The notes: generated from the letters alone by a model not told the origin. Counted from the stretch's first letter, positions 1-27,803 are shown. The stretch is DNA of 28,906 nucleotides from Agrocybe praecox (GCA_964017145.1 CAXHKQ010000151.1:1-28906); one strand, 5' to 3'. Numbers and translations: made by a program.

Positions 1-16371
<16,371 letters not shown>

Positions 16372-16600
16372 CCACGCGGATGCAGTTGGCGTTGGCGTTG
16401 ATGGTTCGATTTTGAACGATTTTCAATCGTTTTTAATATTGAATATCGGGGTGCTGAGACAGACGGAGACGAGCCGATGAACGAACGCACGTGCGTTATA
16501 CAACACGAAGATCGAAGCGCTCGACAGGTTGGCTTGCTTGCCCGAGAAACGGAGACGCAAAAAACACCGTACCGCACTCGCGAAAGGCCGACGACGGACT
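16372..16600 (-). promoter_or_regulatory. rdx: Probable 5' UTR and possible initiator of the long rdx transcript
   Basis: Upstream of the first coding ATG the frame is closed by TGA at 16423-16425. The minus strand has an insect-type initiator TTCAGTCC with its A at 16600. A downstream GGTAC near +28 to +32 is only a partial match to a DPE. If used, this gives a 5' UTR of about 230 bases. No TATA box is evident. This is a motif guess without transcript evidence. Confidence 0.22.
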
Positions 16601-19600
16601 GAACGAACGAACGGTTGGAAACGCGCGTTGCTTGCTGACTGGCTTGGTTGAGTCGCACAGCACAGCATTAACTCAGTCGCTCGCGCTCGCACGCTCACTT
16701 GCTCAACGATCGAGCGACGACGTATGGAATGGAACGACCGACCGCGACCGACCGACACAAAAAAGCAAAGCGAAGCGTTTTGTGTACGTCGACGACGACG
16801 CGACGCGTGCTGACTGTTTGAGACCGACGACCAGACTGATTTCTAATCATGGCACAGCTCGGCTTGGTTGTGTTGGTTGCTTGGTGTTGGCTTGGTTGGT
16901 CTGATTTTCGGTTCGGCGAGTGTGTGAGGAGCGTGAGCAACACACACACACACATGCAGATACAGGCAAGGCAAGGCAAACTCTCTTAGCAAAGTCGCGG
17001 TTTCACACAGCTGCTGCCGAATGCATAACACATGTGAGTGTCGTGCGTGTATGGGTATCACCTATACGTGAGACGTTGGAAAGCGACGTCGTCGTGAAGT
17101 CGCGCGTTCCAGTACTATAGTCAGATACACACAACATGTTGCGTCTGTCTCTCGCAAGCAAGTATAAAATATACACACACAAGGTGAGATCGTATATATG
17201 AGAGAGTGCTCCATTCGCGGCCCCACAACTCGGCAGACGTCGGGCGCTCTGCGACGGCGGCGAGTGGAGCATGATATCATGCACATACACACACACATGT
17301 TGGGTGCGATAACGCACACACGCGCACACACTTGTACCGGATATACGCCATTAAGTTTTGCTGTGTCGGAGAGAAAATGCACGAGACGGCGCGCACGCGC
17401 GGCTCACTGAACATGCCTGGCCGTGTGTGTGTGTGTATGCGCAGGCCCCTCTTTCGACCAGACTGGTCAATGATGCGAGCAACATAAACCCGATACGCAT
17501 GCCGCATGCACACCGCATCGATGAATTGTACGACGACGCGCGATGATGTAAACATTTAGCGTTTCGGCATGCTTGCGTACGCACAAGCGAGTGCCTGCAC
17601 ACACACGCATACAATTTTATAACAAAATCAGCGCGTAATAGTGGCGGCGCGAGGCGGCGGCGAGGAGTTTCTTCGCCACCACCGACAGCTGTGTGATTAC
17701 GCGAATGCACGCACGCTCGGCTATGTTGTATGTGTTGTATAACGTGCGCGTGCTCACGCACATTCAGCTGGCTGTGGATATCAATCAGACATATCACACA
17801 CGAAAGTGCGCCGGTGAGAGTTTCGGAGACGTCCTCGTCTTCCACCTCCGACGACACATCCATTTTTGCTGCACTTTTGAACTTTCACTCGACTCGCTGT
17901 CGCTGGTTCGTCTGCAAATAGATCTCTTTTCTCCGCTGGCCATGGCTTTGCGTCCATCCGACGCCCGCCCCATCGCGCGATATAATCGCGATCTCGTGAA
18001 AATGAAAACCATTTGCAGTGCGCTCTGGTAACGAGCACTCACTCACTCAAATGGAGCCCATCGCACGCGCGCGCGTGCGCGCAACATTCAGTCACCGACG
18101 CCTTTCTAAATGGTAAAAAACACACTCGCACACATGTGTACATGTGTAGCGTATGATCGAATTGGTCGGCGGCTCGGCTCGAACTCTCGAAAAGTTGAAA
18201 GTTTAATTTCATCCGATATGCGCGCGCAAGTGCTGGTCGACACATTCGCTGCTGCCGCCAACGCTGGAAGCCAGCCCGAGAGAGTGAGCGTGATGTGGTA
18301 ATTGGTATTTATAATAAAAGATTCGCGCATGAGCCACTCACTCTGGCTTGCTCTCTCTGGCTGGCTTCTGCAGAGCACTCACACGGTTTTCACCATTAAC
18401 GCGAGCGGGCGCCAAGCCATCGAGCTGCGCAATGATATATGTTGTGCATATGTTGCGATATGTTGCGCGCTGTCGTAACAACAGACCGTAGCGATCACAT
18501 GCGTTCACTATAATATGCAAAGCGCTGAGTGCTGTGTTGGTCGAGGTGATCTCCAATCGTGACAGCGTGCGGAACAAGCGCAGCAGCTAAACGGGGGCTC
18601 ATCCACAGCGGCCGCCTTTCGGACAGACTCTTTCTTTTAAATGCTGGTCGAAAATTATACGCTTGTCATCAGCAAGCGGCGGGCTTCTCCGAAGCAGGCA
18701 CAGCCAAACAAAAGAGTACACGCGCTGGTTGAGTCACGAACGAATATTGTATAGTAGAGCGTGTACCAGAAACAAAGTATGAGTTTTTGGTCAAAGTGTA
18801 CACGAACAAATGGTCAGCTTAATTGTTGTGCAGCATGTTGAAAAAAACGTTTGCAAATACATAAATTTTCATTTGTCAACACTGTCGAAAATTGGTATGT
18901 TTAACCAAGGAATATGTAGATGTATTCTATGTTATGTTATAACCTTCGCAAAGAAGCATAAATTATGCTCAATTATGTTCTCTAAAAATAAACGCCATTT
19001 ACCGTCTCTTCCATTGCTATTTTTCGATGCAACGTTGATTTCGTTCGGTACACTCTTCACTCCAAAAAACCACATACACACCGAAGACAACGAGACGATG
19101 CCGATGCCGTTCACATAAATTTCACCTATTGTTATACGCGCGGGTCGACGACGACGACGACAGCGACAACGCTGACGGTCGTCGCGCGGGTGCTCGTTGC
19201 TTCGCATCATTTGCATATTTACACACACCGCGCACATCCATTTGATGGGTTCCGATTTGAAAGTGCCATAACTCATACGAGTGTTGCGTTGCGTGCGTTC
19301 GAAACTCGTGCGCGCGCACGCACAAAAAATAAAACAAGTCGGCGTGAACGTCGAGCGCCAAGCGAGAGAGACCAAGCGACCGGCCGACCGTGGATCGTCG
19401 TGTACTAGCTGCGTGTGTGTATATATGTTATGTAAAGTGCGTGCGTTTTCTCGTTTCGATGCTTTAGCGCGTGCGCGAAAGCTGCGCGTTTCATCCGCAG
19501 ACGCAATTTGGAAAACAATCCGTCTGTATGCTGTGTCTGAATGTATGCTGCATGTCGCACTACGCTGTATGCTGTCGTGTGTGTTTTATGTTACATTTGT

Positions 19601-20044
19601 AATGCCGACAAATTGTGACTGTGTGTGTGTGCGGCGAAACGCCAATCGCCTGGCAGCGCATAATCAGCACTATCGGGCGCGCACGCGTCGCAGCATAATC
19701 GAGCGCGTGCGCACTGCAAACACTTTCACTGCGCATGTGAAGGCTGCAGCAACGCGCACGCTTACACACGTCTAAAGCGGCGATATATATTTTCGTAAGT
19801 CTACCGCACTGCGGCTGGTGGCGCGATGTTGAGAAATATGCGCGAGCGCCCCGAAAGTCACGACACGACACTCACGCCAGCCACACAATCGCGAAGCGCG
19901 ATTACGAAACAAACACGCTCGCGCACGTGGCGTAGGTGAAAATGCCAATTTATGTGCCTTTTGTATGTTGCGGTGTTCCGCATGTTGTCGTGTCGTGCAA
20001 GTCTTGTTCATGCGCGGTATTTCGGGTAGGTTTATCTTATCGCT

Positions 20045-20065
20045 GCAGCAGCAGCAGCAGCAGCA
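20045..20065. repeat. (GCA)7 microsatellite
   Basis: Seven perfect trinucleotide units. Confidence 0.95.
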
Positions 20066-20187
20066 TAACACTGAATGCTGCATGCATGCATGCGCTTGCA
20101 ATTTGGAGCGATTTATTGATGGCGTTTTCTTCAAGTGTCCGAAAGCGATGGAGACTATCGTGCGCGTGCGTAGGCAGCATGCATATG

Positions 20188-20232
20188 AACATATGAGCGC
20201 GCGTACATGTAATATTCGTTCGCTCATATGTT
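20188..20232. repeat. Perfect 12 bp stem, AACATATGAGCG
   Basis: AACATATGAGCG at 20188-20199 and its reverse complement at 20221-20232 flank a 21-base loop. The function is unknown. Confidence 0.8.
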
Positions 20233-20706
20233 ATTATATTTTATGAGCCGAAGCGCAGCCAGTGAGTGTGAGTGTGTGTGTGTAAGAGTGTTCACTTGCA
20301 TCATCGCACTCGTCGCGTATGTGAGTGTGTGTGTGTGTGTTCGCTAGTGACTGTGACTGTTGTGGCAATCAGCAGCGAGTGTGTTTTGCGGGTAATACCG
20401 CCTCACACAAACCGCCGAGCCAAGCCAGACACACAGGGGGCTTACGCACACCACCGTAATAATGTAGGTCTCATGTTGGCACATCACACACACACACCGA
20501 GTGTTACGAGATTTTGCGCCCGAGCAGCGACGGCGTTTATCCATCATCAGTCGCGTGCGATTTTCAACAGTTCCATAATTGACTTTCTAAAAGTGCACGG
20601 CGAACAGCGTCTGAGCTCCAACAGACACAGACACAACAAGCGGCGTCGCTGTCGCCCAGTCGAACTCGCCTCGCGCACTGACATGTGTGAATGCATGAAC
20701 GAGTGT

Positions 20707-20730
20707 GAGTTTCGAGTTTCGAGTTTCGAG
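20707..20730. repeat. 7 bp tandem repeat GAGTTTC
   Basis: Three full heptamers and a GAG remnant. Confidence 0.95.
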
Positions 20731-20943
20731 TGAGCGTCTCGTTTGCGCTGCTGCCGAGGAAAACACCGCCGCCGTGACAACGACAACGGAAAACGGAACG
20801 TAACCGGGCACACCGGAGACCGATGCGCGATGAGCACATATGTGCAATTGTCGATGATAAGTGAGTCGGGGTGAGTGGGTACAACGTGCGTCACAACTGG
20901 TGTTACATCGTCGTCATACTGCCCCAATTAGTTGACTTGAACC

Positions 20944-21753
20944 ATGTAGAGTAGATGCCCCTACAATCGGACACTCGCTGAATTGAAAAATCGACAAAGA
21001 TGATAGAATGAATAGTCCGATTTTGATGCCCTTTGGAACATGGGTTAATATTGTTGATTCACGCTCATGTTCAAAAGCACGTTTTTTAAACTTCTAAATT
21101 TCATTAGTTATAGCTGTTTTTGTAAAAGTGATTTTTTCTCTAACTATTTTTTGGTTTTTGTACTCAACAAAATACGGCTTTAAAAAAATGATAAAAAATA
21201 ATGTTAAGCTTTATCTGTTCGGTAATGTAATGCCCAACACGAAAATGTTTTCATTTTTTTTTTAAATATTATTTTTCATCGAGATACTTCTGTTTTAGTG
21301 GAACAACACACATGCCCCTACAATCGGACACTTTGTAATTTCGAAGAAAAAGGTTATGTACATCAAGAAACATTTGAAATTGCCAAACGACTGAAATTAG
21401 CGAAAAAAACACTATTTTGTAATTTCGTGATCGTTTTATGTAAAAAACATATATAATTAGATAATATATTTTTTAATTTATTTTTCTGAAACATTTATCA
21501 CATACTTTTTGTACAAGGGAAAAAGTGTCCGATTGAAGGGGCACACATTTTGAAATGACGCGAAAACATGCCTTCGGTTTTTCTATCCTAGCCGATTGCC
21601 GTTAATTCATACGAAAAAACTTTGTATTGACAAAAGGTGGGGAGGGAAATTGGATAACTAAAATGTTTTTAGTTTTTGGAAATCGGTTGGAAAATACCGC
21701 CACAACGGCTGTTCTACGAAAAGTGTCCGATTGTAGGGGCATCTACTCTACAT
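20944..21753. mobile_element. Non-autonomous DNA element with 32 bp perfect inverted ends and a second inner pair
   Basis: The outer 32 bases at 20944-20975 are an exact reverse complement of 21722-21753. Each contains GATGCCCCTACAATCGGACA. The same core recurs inside in the same inward orientations, at 21311-21333 (direct) and 21523-21546 (inverted), giving four copies in mirror layout. TA lies within the outer repeat (TA|GAGTAGATG ... CATCTACTC|TA), so a TA target duplication is possible but not separable from the palindrome. The interior is AT-rich with no transposase. It contrasts sharply with the GC-rich surroundings. Confidence 0.88.
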
Positions 21754-21880
21754 AAATGAATTTTCCACGTTTGACACCATGTTTGAAAGACAAGCTATGA
21801 TATAAACATTCCAAAGATACAGTTTAGTTAGTTTAGTTAGTCTATCACAGAACAAATCGCATGAGAAATGTCTTATCTTC
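21754..21880. other. Spacer between elements
   Basis: AT-rich DNA with a TTTAGTTAG tandem near 21825-21840. Nothing else is seen. Confidence 0.6.
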
Positions 21881-22019
21881 GGCTGACTACGCCCTAAATA
21901 AAGCCTCTATGTTACTATATGGAGAAATCGTCACAAGACATAGCATACAAACATTTGTTTTCGACGTAGACAATTTTATTCTCGTTTATTTAAGTATTTA
22001 CACATTGTTCTAAGTCATT
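21881..22019. mobile_element. Foldback MITE, family copy 2 (single arm)
   Basis: The segment from GGCTGACTACG to CTAAGTCATT aligns with the left arm of the copy at 26378-26565, sharing ATATGGAGAAAT-type and AGTATTTACACATT-type blocks. It also aligns with the right arm of the copy at 12811-13118. No convincing second arm is visible within the next few hundred bases, so this may be a solo or decayed copy. Confidence 0.6.
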
Positions 22020-22880
22020 CAAACTTCGGAATGCTCATATTATTATATCTGTCATCCAAACAATGTCTCAAACGTGGATAATTCAATTTGTTTGCATAGT
22101 TTGAGTCAACTAATTGGGATAGAAGAATTGCGGTAATATGAACAGTTTTCAGAATTATGAGGACTGTTGGAAAATGAATTGGAACTTCACGATTTGCCTG
22201 CCATTTGGCCTAAATCAATCTTCTAGGCAATCGAGCTGTATTTTGAACCATTCATGCTGGGATGCTCCTTCAATCTGTCGTGTTTTGGCAATGTCTCGTG
22301 TCTCGTCATTCCAATATATGTAGCTAAAATGCTTGAATTCATCGCTCGAATTCATTAGCAAAATGTGAGGAACATCGACAAATGCTGGGCATGTATTTGA
22401 CTTTCGAAGTTTTACTATGATCTGTACTGTACTATGCTTCTTATATCTCTTGTAAAATACACATGTAAACTACGTAACACACGTTATGACACACCCTATA
22501 TAGTCGATATGTTGTTTGTTGGCGCAGTGAATAACTCTGATATGCGCAATCGCAAGCGGTGTGCAGTGAAACTTCGAGCGAAAGTTTCAATGAAGGACTG
22601 GTGGTGGAACTCATTGTCTCAAAATCTATATTACTTTGCATCGGAATGCTGCTGCTGGCAGGTGTATTCCTCGCCCCGAGCGCCGTCCGTATTTCATTTC
22701 CTGTTTGTTTCAATTCATTGGCAATTAAAACAGTAACTCCATATTGCTTACGAATGGGCACTTGACATTACTCTGCTAGTATATGCAAGCCAGCCAGCGA
22801 AACGAGCGCACGAGCCCAATAAAAAAATCGAAACCTGTGCCGAGTGTGTTCTTGAACTTGTATGTGTGGGTTGGTCACAC
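22020..22880. other. AT-rich non-coding DNA
   Basis: No gene, domain or element is recognised. Short open frames here lack any recognisable motif. Confidence 0.55.
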
Positions 22881-24043
22881 CAGGGTTCCCAGCCGGAAAA
22901 TATAAAATATATATATACAATATATACTATTTTCACCAAAAATATATAACAAATATATACTAATTTGAAAATTTTATCGATATATAGATTAAATTAATAG
23001 GCTTGTTATATGACAAAATATATGAAGAAACAAAATGTTTGTTCTTAAGCTGTGTTATTTCTGAACGTCATCCTCCCGAATAAGGTGAGGCGAGTACATC
23101 AAAAGAAGAAGCCACGCAGGGAATATTTGTTTCGTCGTACCATTATTTACAATCTGTTTCATGAAATATGATATTGATTTTTTCATATGAATGAATAAAA
23201 AATAAAATTCTAACAATTTTTCGAAGAGCTGTATCTTCGTTAATAATGGACGTATCGGAGTCGGTCCAAAATTCTAGTTTCTAGTTTCGAGATCTTGGGG
23301 TGGTTTATTTTTCAGAGCCACGTGTATCGTACAATCGTGATGAATACAGTGAGTACAAAAATTATATTTTTTTCGTTTTTGTTCATTGTGCACGAACTTG
23401 GAATAAATTATTACAACTCAACCGCAATATGGAGATGATAACTTGTTCGTTCAGCTTTAATTTGCATGTCGTTGATCTCGATGCGATTTTTTGTTCACTG
23501 TGATATCGAACTTTGAAAGGAAGGGTCATTTAGTGTTTGAACATCAACGACAAGGAAATTAAAGCTGAACGAACAAGTTATCATCTCCATGTGGCGTGGA
23601 GTTGTAATTATTTTTTCCAAGTTCGTGCACACTCACTGTATTCATCACGACTGTATGATACACGTTGCTCTGAAAGTTGCTGGAAATGAATTATGACAAG
23701 TAATGCAGTGAAAATGAAGCCCCGCAGGGAAGATTTTTTTTAAAAGAAAAATCCAATTACAAGAAATATATATGACTGACCTCCGAATTCTATGAAATTT
23801 GGCTGACCTCGCCATTAATTTACTTACTTTTTACTGACTTTACTGACAGGAATTCGAAATATTGACTTTTTACTGACTTTGTCAGTATACTGACCGAGTA
23901 GATACCCTGTTGAATGCAAAAAAAATCTATGCAAATGGCAAAAATATATACGATATATAGCAATTCAGGGAAATATATAACGATATATACAAAATTTCAA
24001 AAATATATATTATATATACTATATATACTAAGCGGGAATCCTG
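22881..24043. mobile_element. hAT-like non-autonomous element carrying a long internal hairpin
   Basis: The 1163 bp segment starts CAGGGTTCCCAGC and ends GCGGGAATCCTG, inverted with two differences. It is flanked by direct TCACAC on both sides (22875-22880 and 24044-24049). Next to both ends are ATATATA-rich stretches. CAGGG-type ends suggest hAT, but hAT makes 8 bp duplications and only 6 bp match here, in CA-rich flanks, so the class is uncertain. There is no transposase. The core is a large inverted repeat (separate entry). Confidence 0.65.
23311..23675. repeat. Large inverted repeat with arms of 168 and 134 bp
   Basis: The left arm starts TTCAGAGCCACGTGTATC (23311) and runs to about 23478. 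The right arm is its complement, from 23542 to GCTCTGAAA at 23675. ATGGAGATGATAACTTGTTC and GTTCAGCTTTAATTT are identical in both arms. The left arm has about 33 extra AT-rich bases (near 23355-23388) that would bulge out. The loop is about 63 bases. Confidence 0.92.
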
Positions 24044-24805
24044 TCACACACTCACACGTGTTTGTGTCGATTACGACGAGCTGACGCCGTTCTGCCGATA
24101 GCACACAAACACATACCGAATGGCGGAAAGGTCGTTGGCAAAGGTTGCGAGAGCACAGGCGGGAATAAAATCAATATGATAAATCACATACTATCGTATA
24201 TATCGCATACAGTGGCGGCTTCTGGGCACACAATGGCACCCACCCCGCCACCAGCCAAGTTACAACACAATTGTGGTCGCACGATCTCGCAGTGATATCC
24301 ACACAAGCGCACACGCGACAATCGCGAATCGTTGTGAATGTAAATGTAATGTGTAATTTGCCTCTGTCGTTTCGCTATCGTTCACACCACATTACATATT
24401 TGTGTTAACGCCATATGTGCCCAGCAAACGTGTATACTCAAGGACGTCGGGCGCTGGCGACTAAACACACACACACACATGGGCTAATTTTGCCCAGTCA
24501 CGATATCGATTTGCGTATCGGGTCGGCAGCGAAAACAAACAGAAAACAAACACGAACTTCACAAACACTCGAACGCTTCCGGGAAGCGTTGGAGGGTTTG
24601 GGATTTTGTAAGGTGAACCCTATATGAACGTGTTGGTTTGCACGTAAGCATGATGATTAGCGCTATTTTCCCGGCAGTGTGCGAAGCGTTGAAATTTGAA
24701 TGGAATTGTGCGGTGTCATTGCCAGTTGTGCACACAACAATTGGGTTGGGAAAACTGCATGTAGTTTTTTTCGTTCATTTGTGATTTCACTTGACCATGG
24801 GCCTA
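24044..24805. other. Non-coding DNA between elements
   Basis: CA-rich DNA with a near-perfect 19 bp palindrome AACGCTTCC-G-GGAAGCGTT at 24572-24590. No gene is recognised. Confidence 0.6.
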
Positions 24806-24934
24806 TTCCACCAACGCGAAGCACTTTGCATTTCGCATTAGCATACGTGTATATCGAAAAGCAAGACCAAATTTGCAAATTCACAATTGAAATTGCCATT
24901 ATTGCGAAATGCGAAGCTCTTTGCGTTGGAGGAA
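24806..24934. mobile_element. 129 bp hairpin MITE flanked by TA
   Basis: The left arm starts TTCCACCAACGCGAAG and includes GCATTTCGCA. The right arm is its complement with few mismatches, ending CTTTGCGTTGGAGGAA. TA flanks both ends (24804-24805 and 24935-24936). Arms are about 36 bp, so the whole unit folds as one hairpin. It is too short to encode anything. Confidence 0.82.
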
Positions 24935-24936
24935 TA

Positions 24937-26369
24937 ATCCACATATCTCGCGGTGTACTGATTGCAACGCAACGATCTTTACGTCGTTCAAGAAGTGACA
25001 TTTTCTACTTCAAGTTGTGCAGTGTCAAGAAACAATATTCAACGCATATTCAACAGTAAGATAATTTCGAAATTTGAATTAAAAAAACGACATTAGTTTG
25101 CCTCAACCCAATACCCAATATAATAAAACTAATACGTTAAACAATCGTTTCTTCGCATGCACGCGCGCATATGTGACACAAATCTGCGTATACCGCAGCC
25201 AAAGTGTGTGCATGCGCGCGCACACACACACATTCGTGTCTGTGTTCAATTTCAATGCAGTATATCATGTGTGCCAAATCAGTCAATCAGGTACGCAACG
25301 ACACCGAGACCGACACACACACACACACACATGCCACACACGTGCACTACACAACACATGCCACACACATGCGCACGGGTGACTCGCGCAAGCATACGCT
25401 CGAACGATTACGCAAAAAGCGCCGCCGTTCATTGTTGAAACGCACACACACACTTGCTAGCACGCGTGCGCTCGATTCGACGCGCAAAATATGACTACTA
25501 CTTTATTATTGTTATTATTATACAAGTGGAATATTTGGGTTAAGCTGGTGGCCGTCACCGCACCGACGCGCACAGCGGCCGCCTTCGGCTGCCGTGGTCG
25601 TCGCATCGACCGGTCCCTGATACGCGACACACAACATGCTACAACATATATATTTATTTAAATATAATGCGCCCATATCGCCACCGGCGCTCGCGAGCCA
25701 GAGTTGTGAATTACGTTCACTATATTCATGCATCGCACCCCGTTATGTCTGCGTCTGCAGACACACATGCTGCTGCTCTTGCGTGTCGTCGTGGCCGCCG
25801 TCGCCGCCGCCGCCAGCGTAAACACCTTCATTATACACCGAATTTATGTCAATGCGGTCCGCTTCTGTTCGGCGAGTGAGCTCGTGCTCGTGCGCTCGTG
25901 GTTTCTCGCAGGGCCAAATTGCACGCGGAACACTCGCCGCGGTCCCTAATTGATAAACGCAAAAAAAACCGGGCGCCCAGTGGCGGACACGCGCGTACCT
26001 GAAACGAGTTCTGGAATTGGCATCCGATTGCGTGTGCGCAACAGCAGCAGCAGCATCAGTGCCAACATGCATCGCCTTCGACGCGCGCGATGATCGAACC
26101 GACACTTTCCACACACAGTGACATACGCGCGTGCACACTTGCACATTGCACACGCATGTGAAAATGCAGCATCGGCTGTGACGACACGAATGTTGTAGCG
26201 GAGCCCGACAATTTCGAGGACATAAAACTGAATATGCGATGCTTCGGAATTGCAACACAAGAATCAAATCGGAGTCGCAATTTTTTTTAGTTATATCATT
26301 TTAACAAATAATCATGTACATATGAAATCATGCAGTTTTGTTCGATAAACATTCTCCTATAACATTCAA
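24937..26369. other. Non-coding DNA, CA- and CpG-rich
   Basis: It contains an alternating purine-pyrimidine tract at 25204-25233 and (AC)n at 25313-25331, plus short TTATTA runs near 25500. No conserved protein or RNA gene is seen. Confidence 0.6.
25313..25331. repeat. (AC)9 microsatellite
   Basis: Nearly 20 bp of perfect dinucleotide repeat. Confidence 0.95.
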
Positions 26370-26850
26370 AAATATCGTTGGAGGAAAGCCTCGCCTGTGG
26401 CTGAGTACGTACTGAGAAAGCACTCTACGTTCATATATAGAAAAATTGTCGAACTTATAACCACGAAAGTATTTTTTTCACAATTTTTCAAGGAAAATAA
26501 TTTGTGCACAATTTCATTATTTTTCGATTGAGTATACACAAATTGCTCCAAGTCATCCCAGTGAGAAGTTATGGCCTTTAAACGAAACACGAAATACAAA
26601 AAATGTGTATGAAGACGAATATATTATTCCATTCGAAATTCGAGATTGGTTGACAGTCGACAACGTTTCACTTGAGTGAGTTGAAGCAATGTGTGTATAC
26701 GCAATCGAAAGATTATGAAGTTGTGCACAAACCCCTTCCATTAAAGAATTTAAAAACAATAGATTCGTTCAATAATTTCTCCATATATCGAGAAATTAGT
26801 CTTCTCTGGGCACGCCCAACTAAAACGTCAGACTTTCCTCGTTTGAACAT
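26370..26850. mobile_element. Foldback MITE, family copy 3 (most complete)
   Basis: The left arm (about 26378-26565) and right arm (about 26665-26845) are diverged inverted copies. Both hold TTGTGCACAA(T/C)TTCAT, TTTCGATTG(A/C)GTATACACA and GAGGAAAG near the ends. Segments match the copies at 12811 and 21881. The exact ends and target duplication cannot be fixed by eye. Confidence 0.8.
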
Positions 26851-27800
26851 ATTTATGGCCTGCAAATTGCCATATATATTCGAATTTCTCAACGGTTGAA
26901 AACGCGGCCTTATGTCTCCTCAAAAATCCGGCCCCGACGATCATATTCCTTGCGAACTTGGCGCGCACGATCTTTGTGAAGCGCGGAACCGAAAAAAACG
27001 CGGCGATTCACGTCTCGATTCACGCAAAGTCTCGATTCACGCAAAGAAAAACCTCGCACATCAATATGATCATGAACTGTGCGTGCGTCCGCTTTTTGAG
27101 CACCGGTGGCAAAGAGAGATCGAATGCCGCAGCCGCCACCTTCGTCGTCGATCGCCGACGCAAAAATATCGAGAGCACACCAATGATAAATCACCGAATA
27201 ATTGGCAAGTGATTTATTCACACATGCGTTCGGATGGCCGTCTTCCCTCTGCGTGCGTATGCGAGTGTGTCAATTTCGCTTTGCGATGTTTACGCAACGA
27301 ATTAAATTCGCTGTGCGGTCGATTTCGATTTTTTCGCCGAAGATGCTGCGCTGTGCGCTCCGTGCAAACTTTATGTAATCGCGCAGTTTCCATTTCGACC
27401 ATTCCGAGCGAGTGGATGTGTGTAATTGATTTCCGACAGCCAATGCCTTCGGGCCGAGATGATCATCGATCATCAGCGTCGTTGTGGGCGAGTCTGAGCA
27501 GAGTGAAGAGGTATATTCACATGCATACTCACACAAGTGAAGGGGGAGTCAGCGGCTGAGTGAGTTCACACTCACACTCGCACAGAGAAATCGGAAAACT
27601 TTCACACATACTCTACTCTGGAGTGGAGATTGTCGAGCAATCTGTTGTTGGTTGTCGTCGTCGTTTTCGTCGTTGTCGAATAAACGGCAGTCTTATTCGT
27701 GTAGGATTTCAACGCATGTTCGCATCATGTACACACTCGAGCGGCTAATCTGCTACGGGATGTAATTTGTCTCGACAACATCTGCATTACGTCGGAAGAT
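26851..27800. other. Non-coding DNA
   Basis: A plus-strand frame stays open at 26912-27559 but shows no domain and includes a 17 bp tandem duplication (27012-27045). It is most likely chance in stop-poor DNA. No gene is called. Confidence 0.55.
27012..27045. repeat. 17 bp perfect tandem duplication
   Basis: GTCTCGATTCACGCAAA occurs twice head to tail. Confidence 0.95.
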
Positions 27801-27803
27801 GTA

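Larger units (their letters stand above)
16601..20943. other. Upstream region or further 5' intron of rdx, low complexity
   Basis: CpG-rich DNA with many CA/TG stretches, an alternating purine-pyrimidine tract at 18062-18083, (GCA)7 at 20045-20065 and (GT)8 at 20325-20340. GAGTTTC is repeated at 20707-20730. A minus-strand ATG in good context at 17861-17863 opens a short acidic frame (see findings). No gene is called. Confidence 0.55.

Noticed and set aside
17351..17863. 170-codon minus-strand frame as a full gene
   Set aside because: After the first ~18 residues it reads through CA/TG repeats with Cys/His/Arg-rich nonsense. Only its start is kept as a weak candidate in findings.
26912..27559. 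215-codon plus-strand open frame
   Set aside because: No domain; it includes a recent 17 bp tandem duplication and low-complexity Arg/His/Ser content. Chance is the better explanation.
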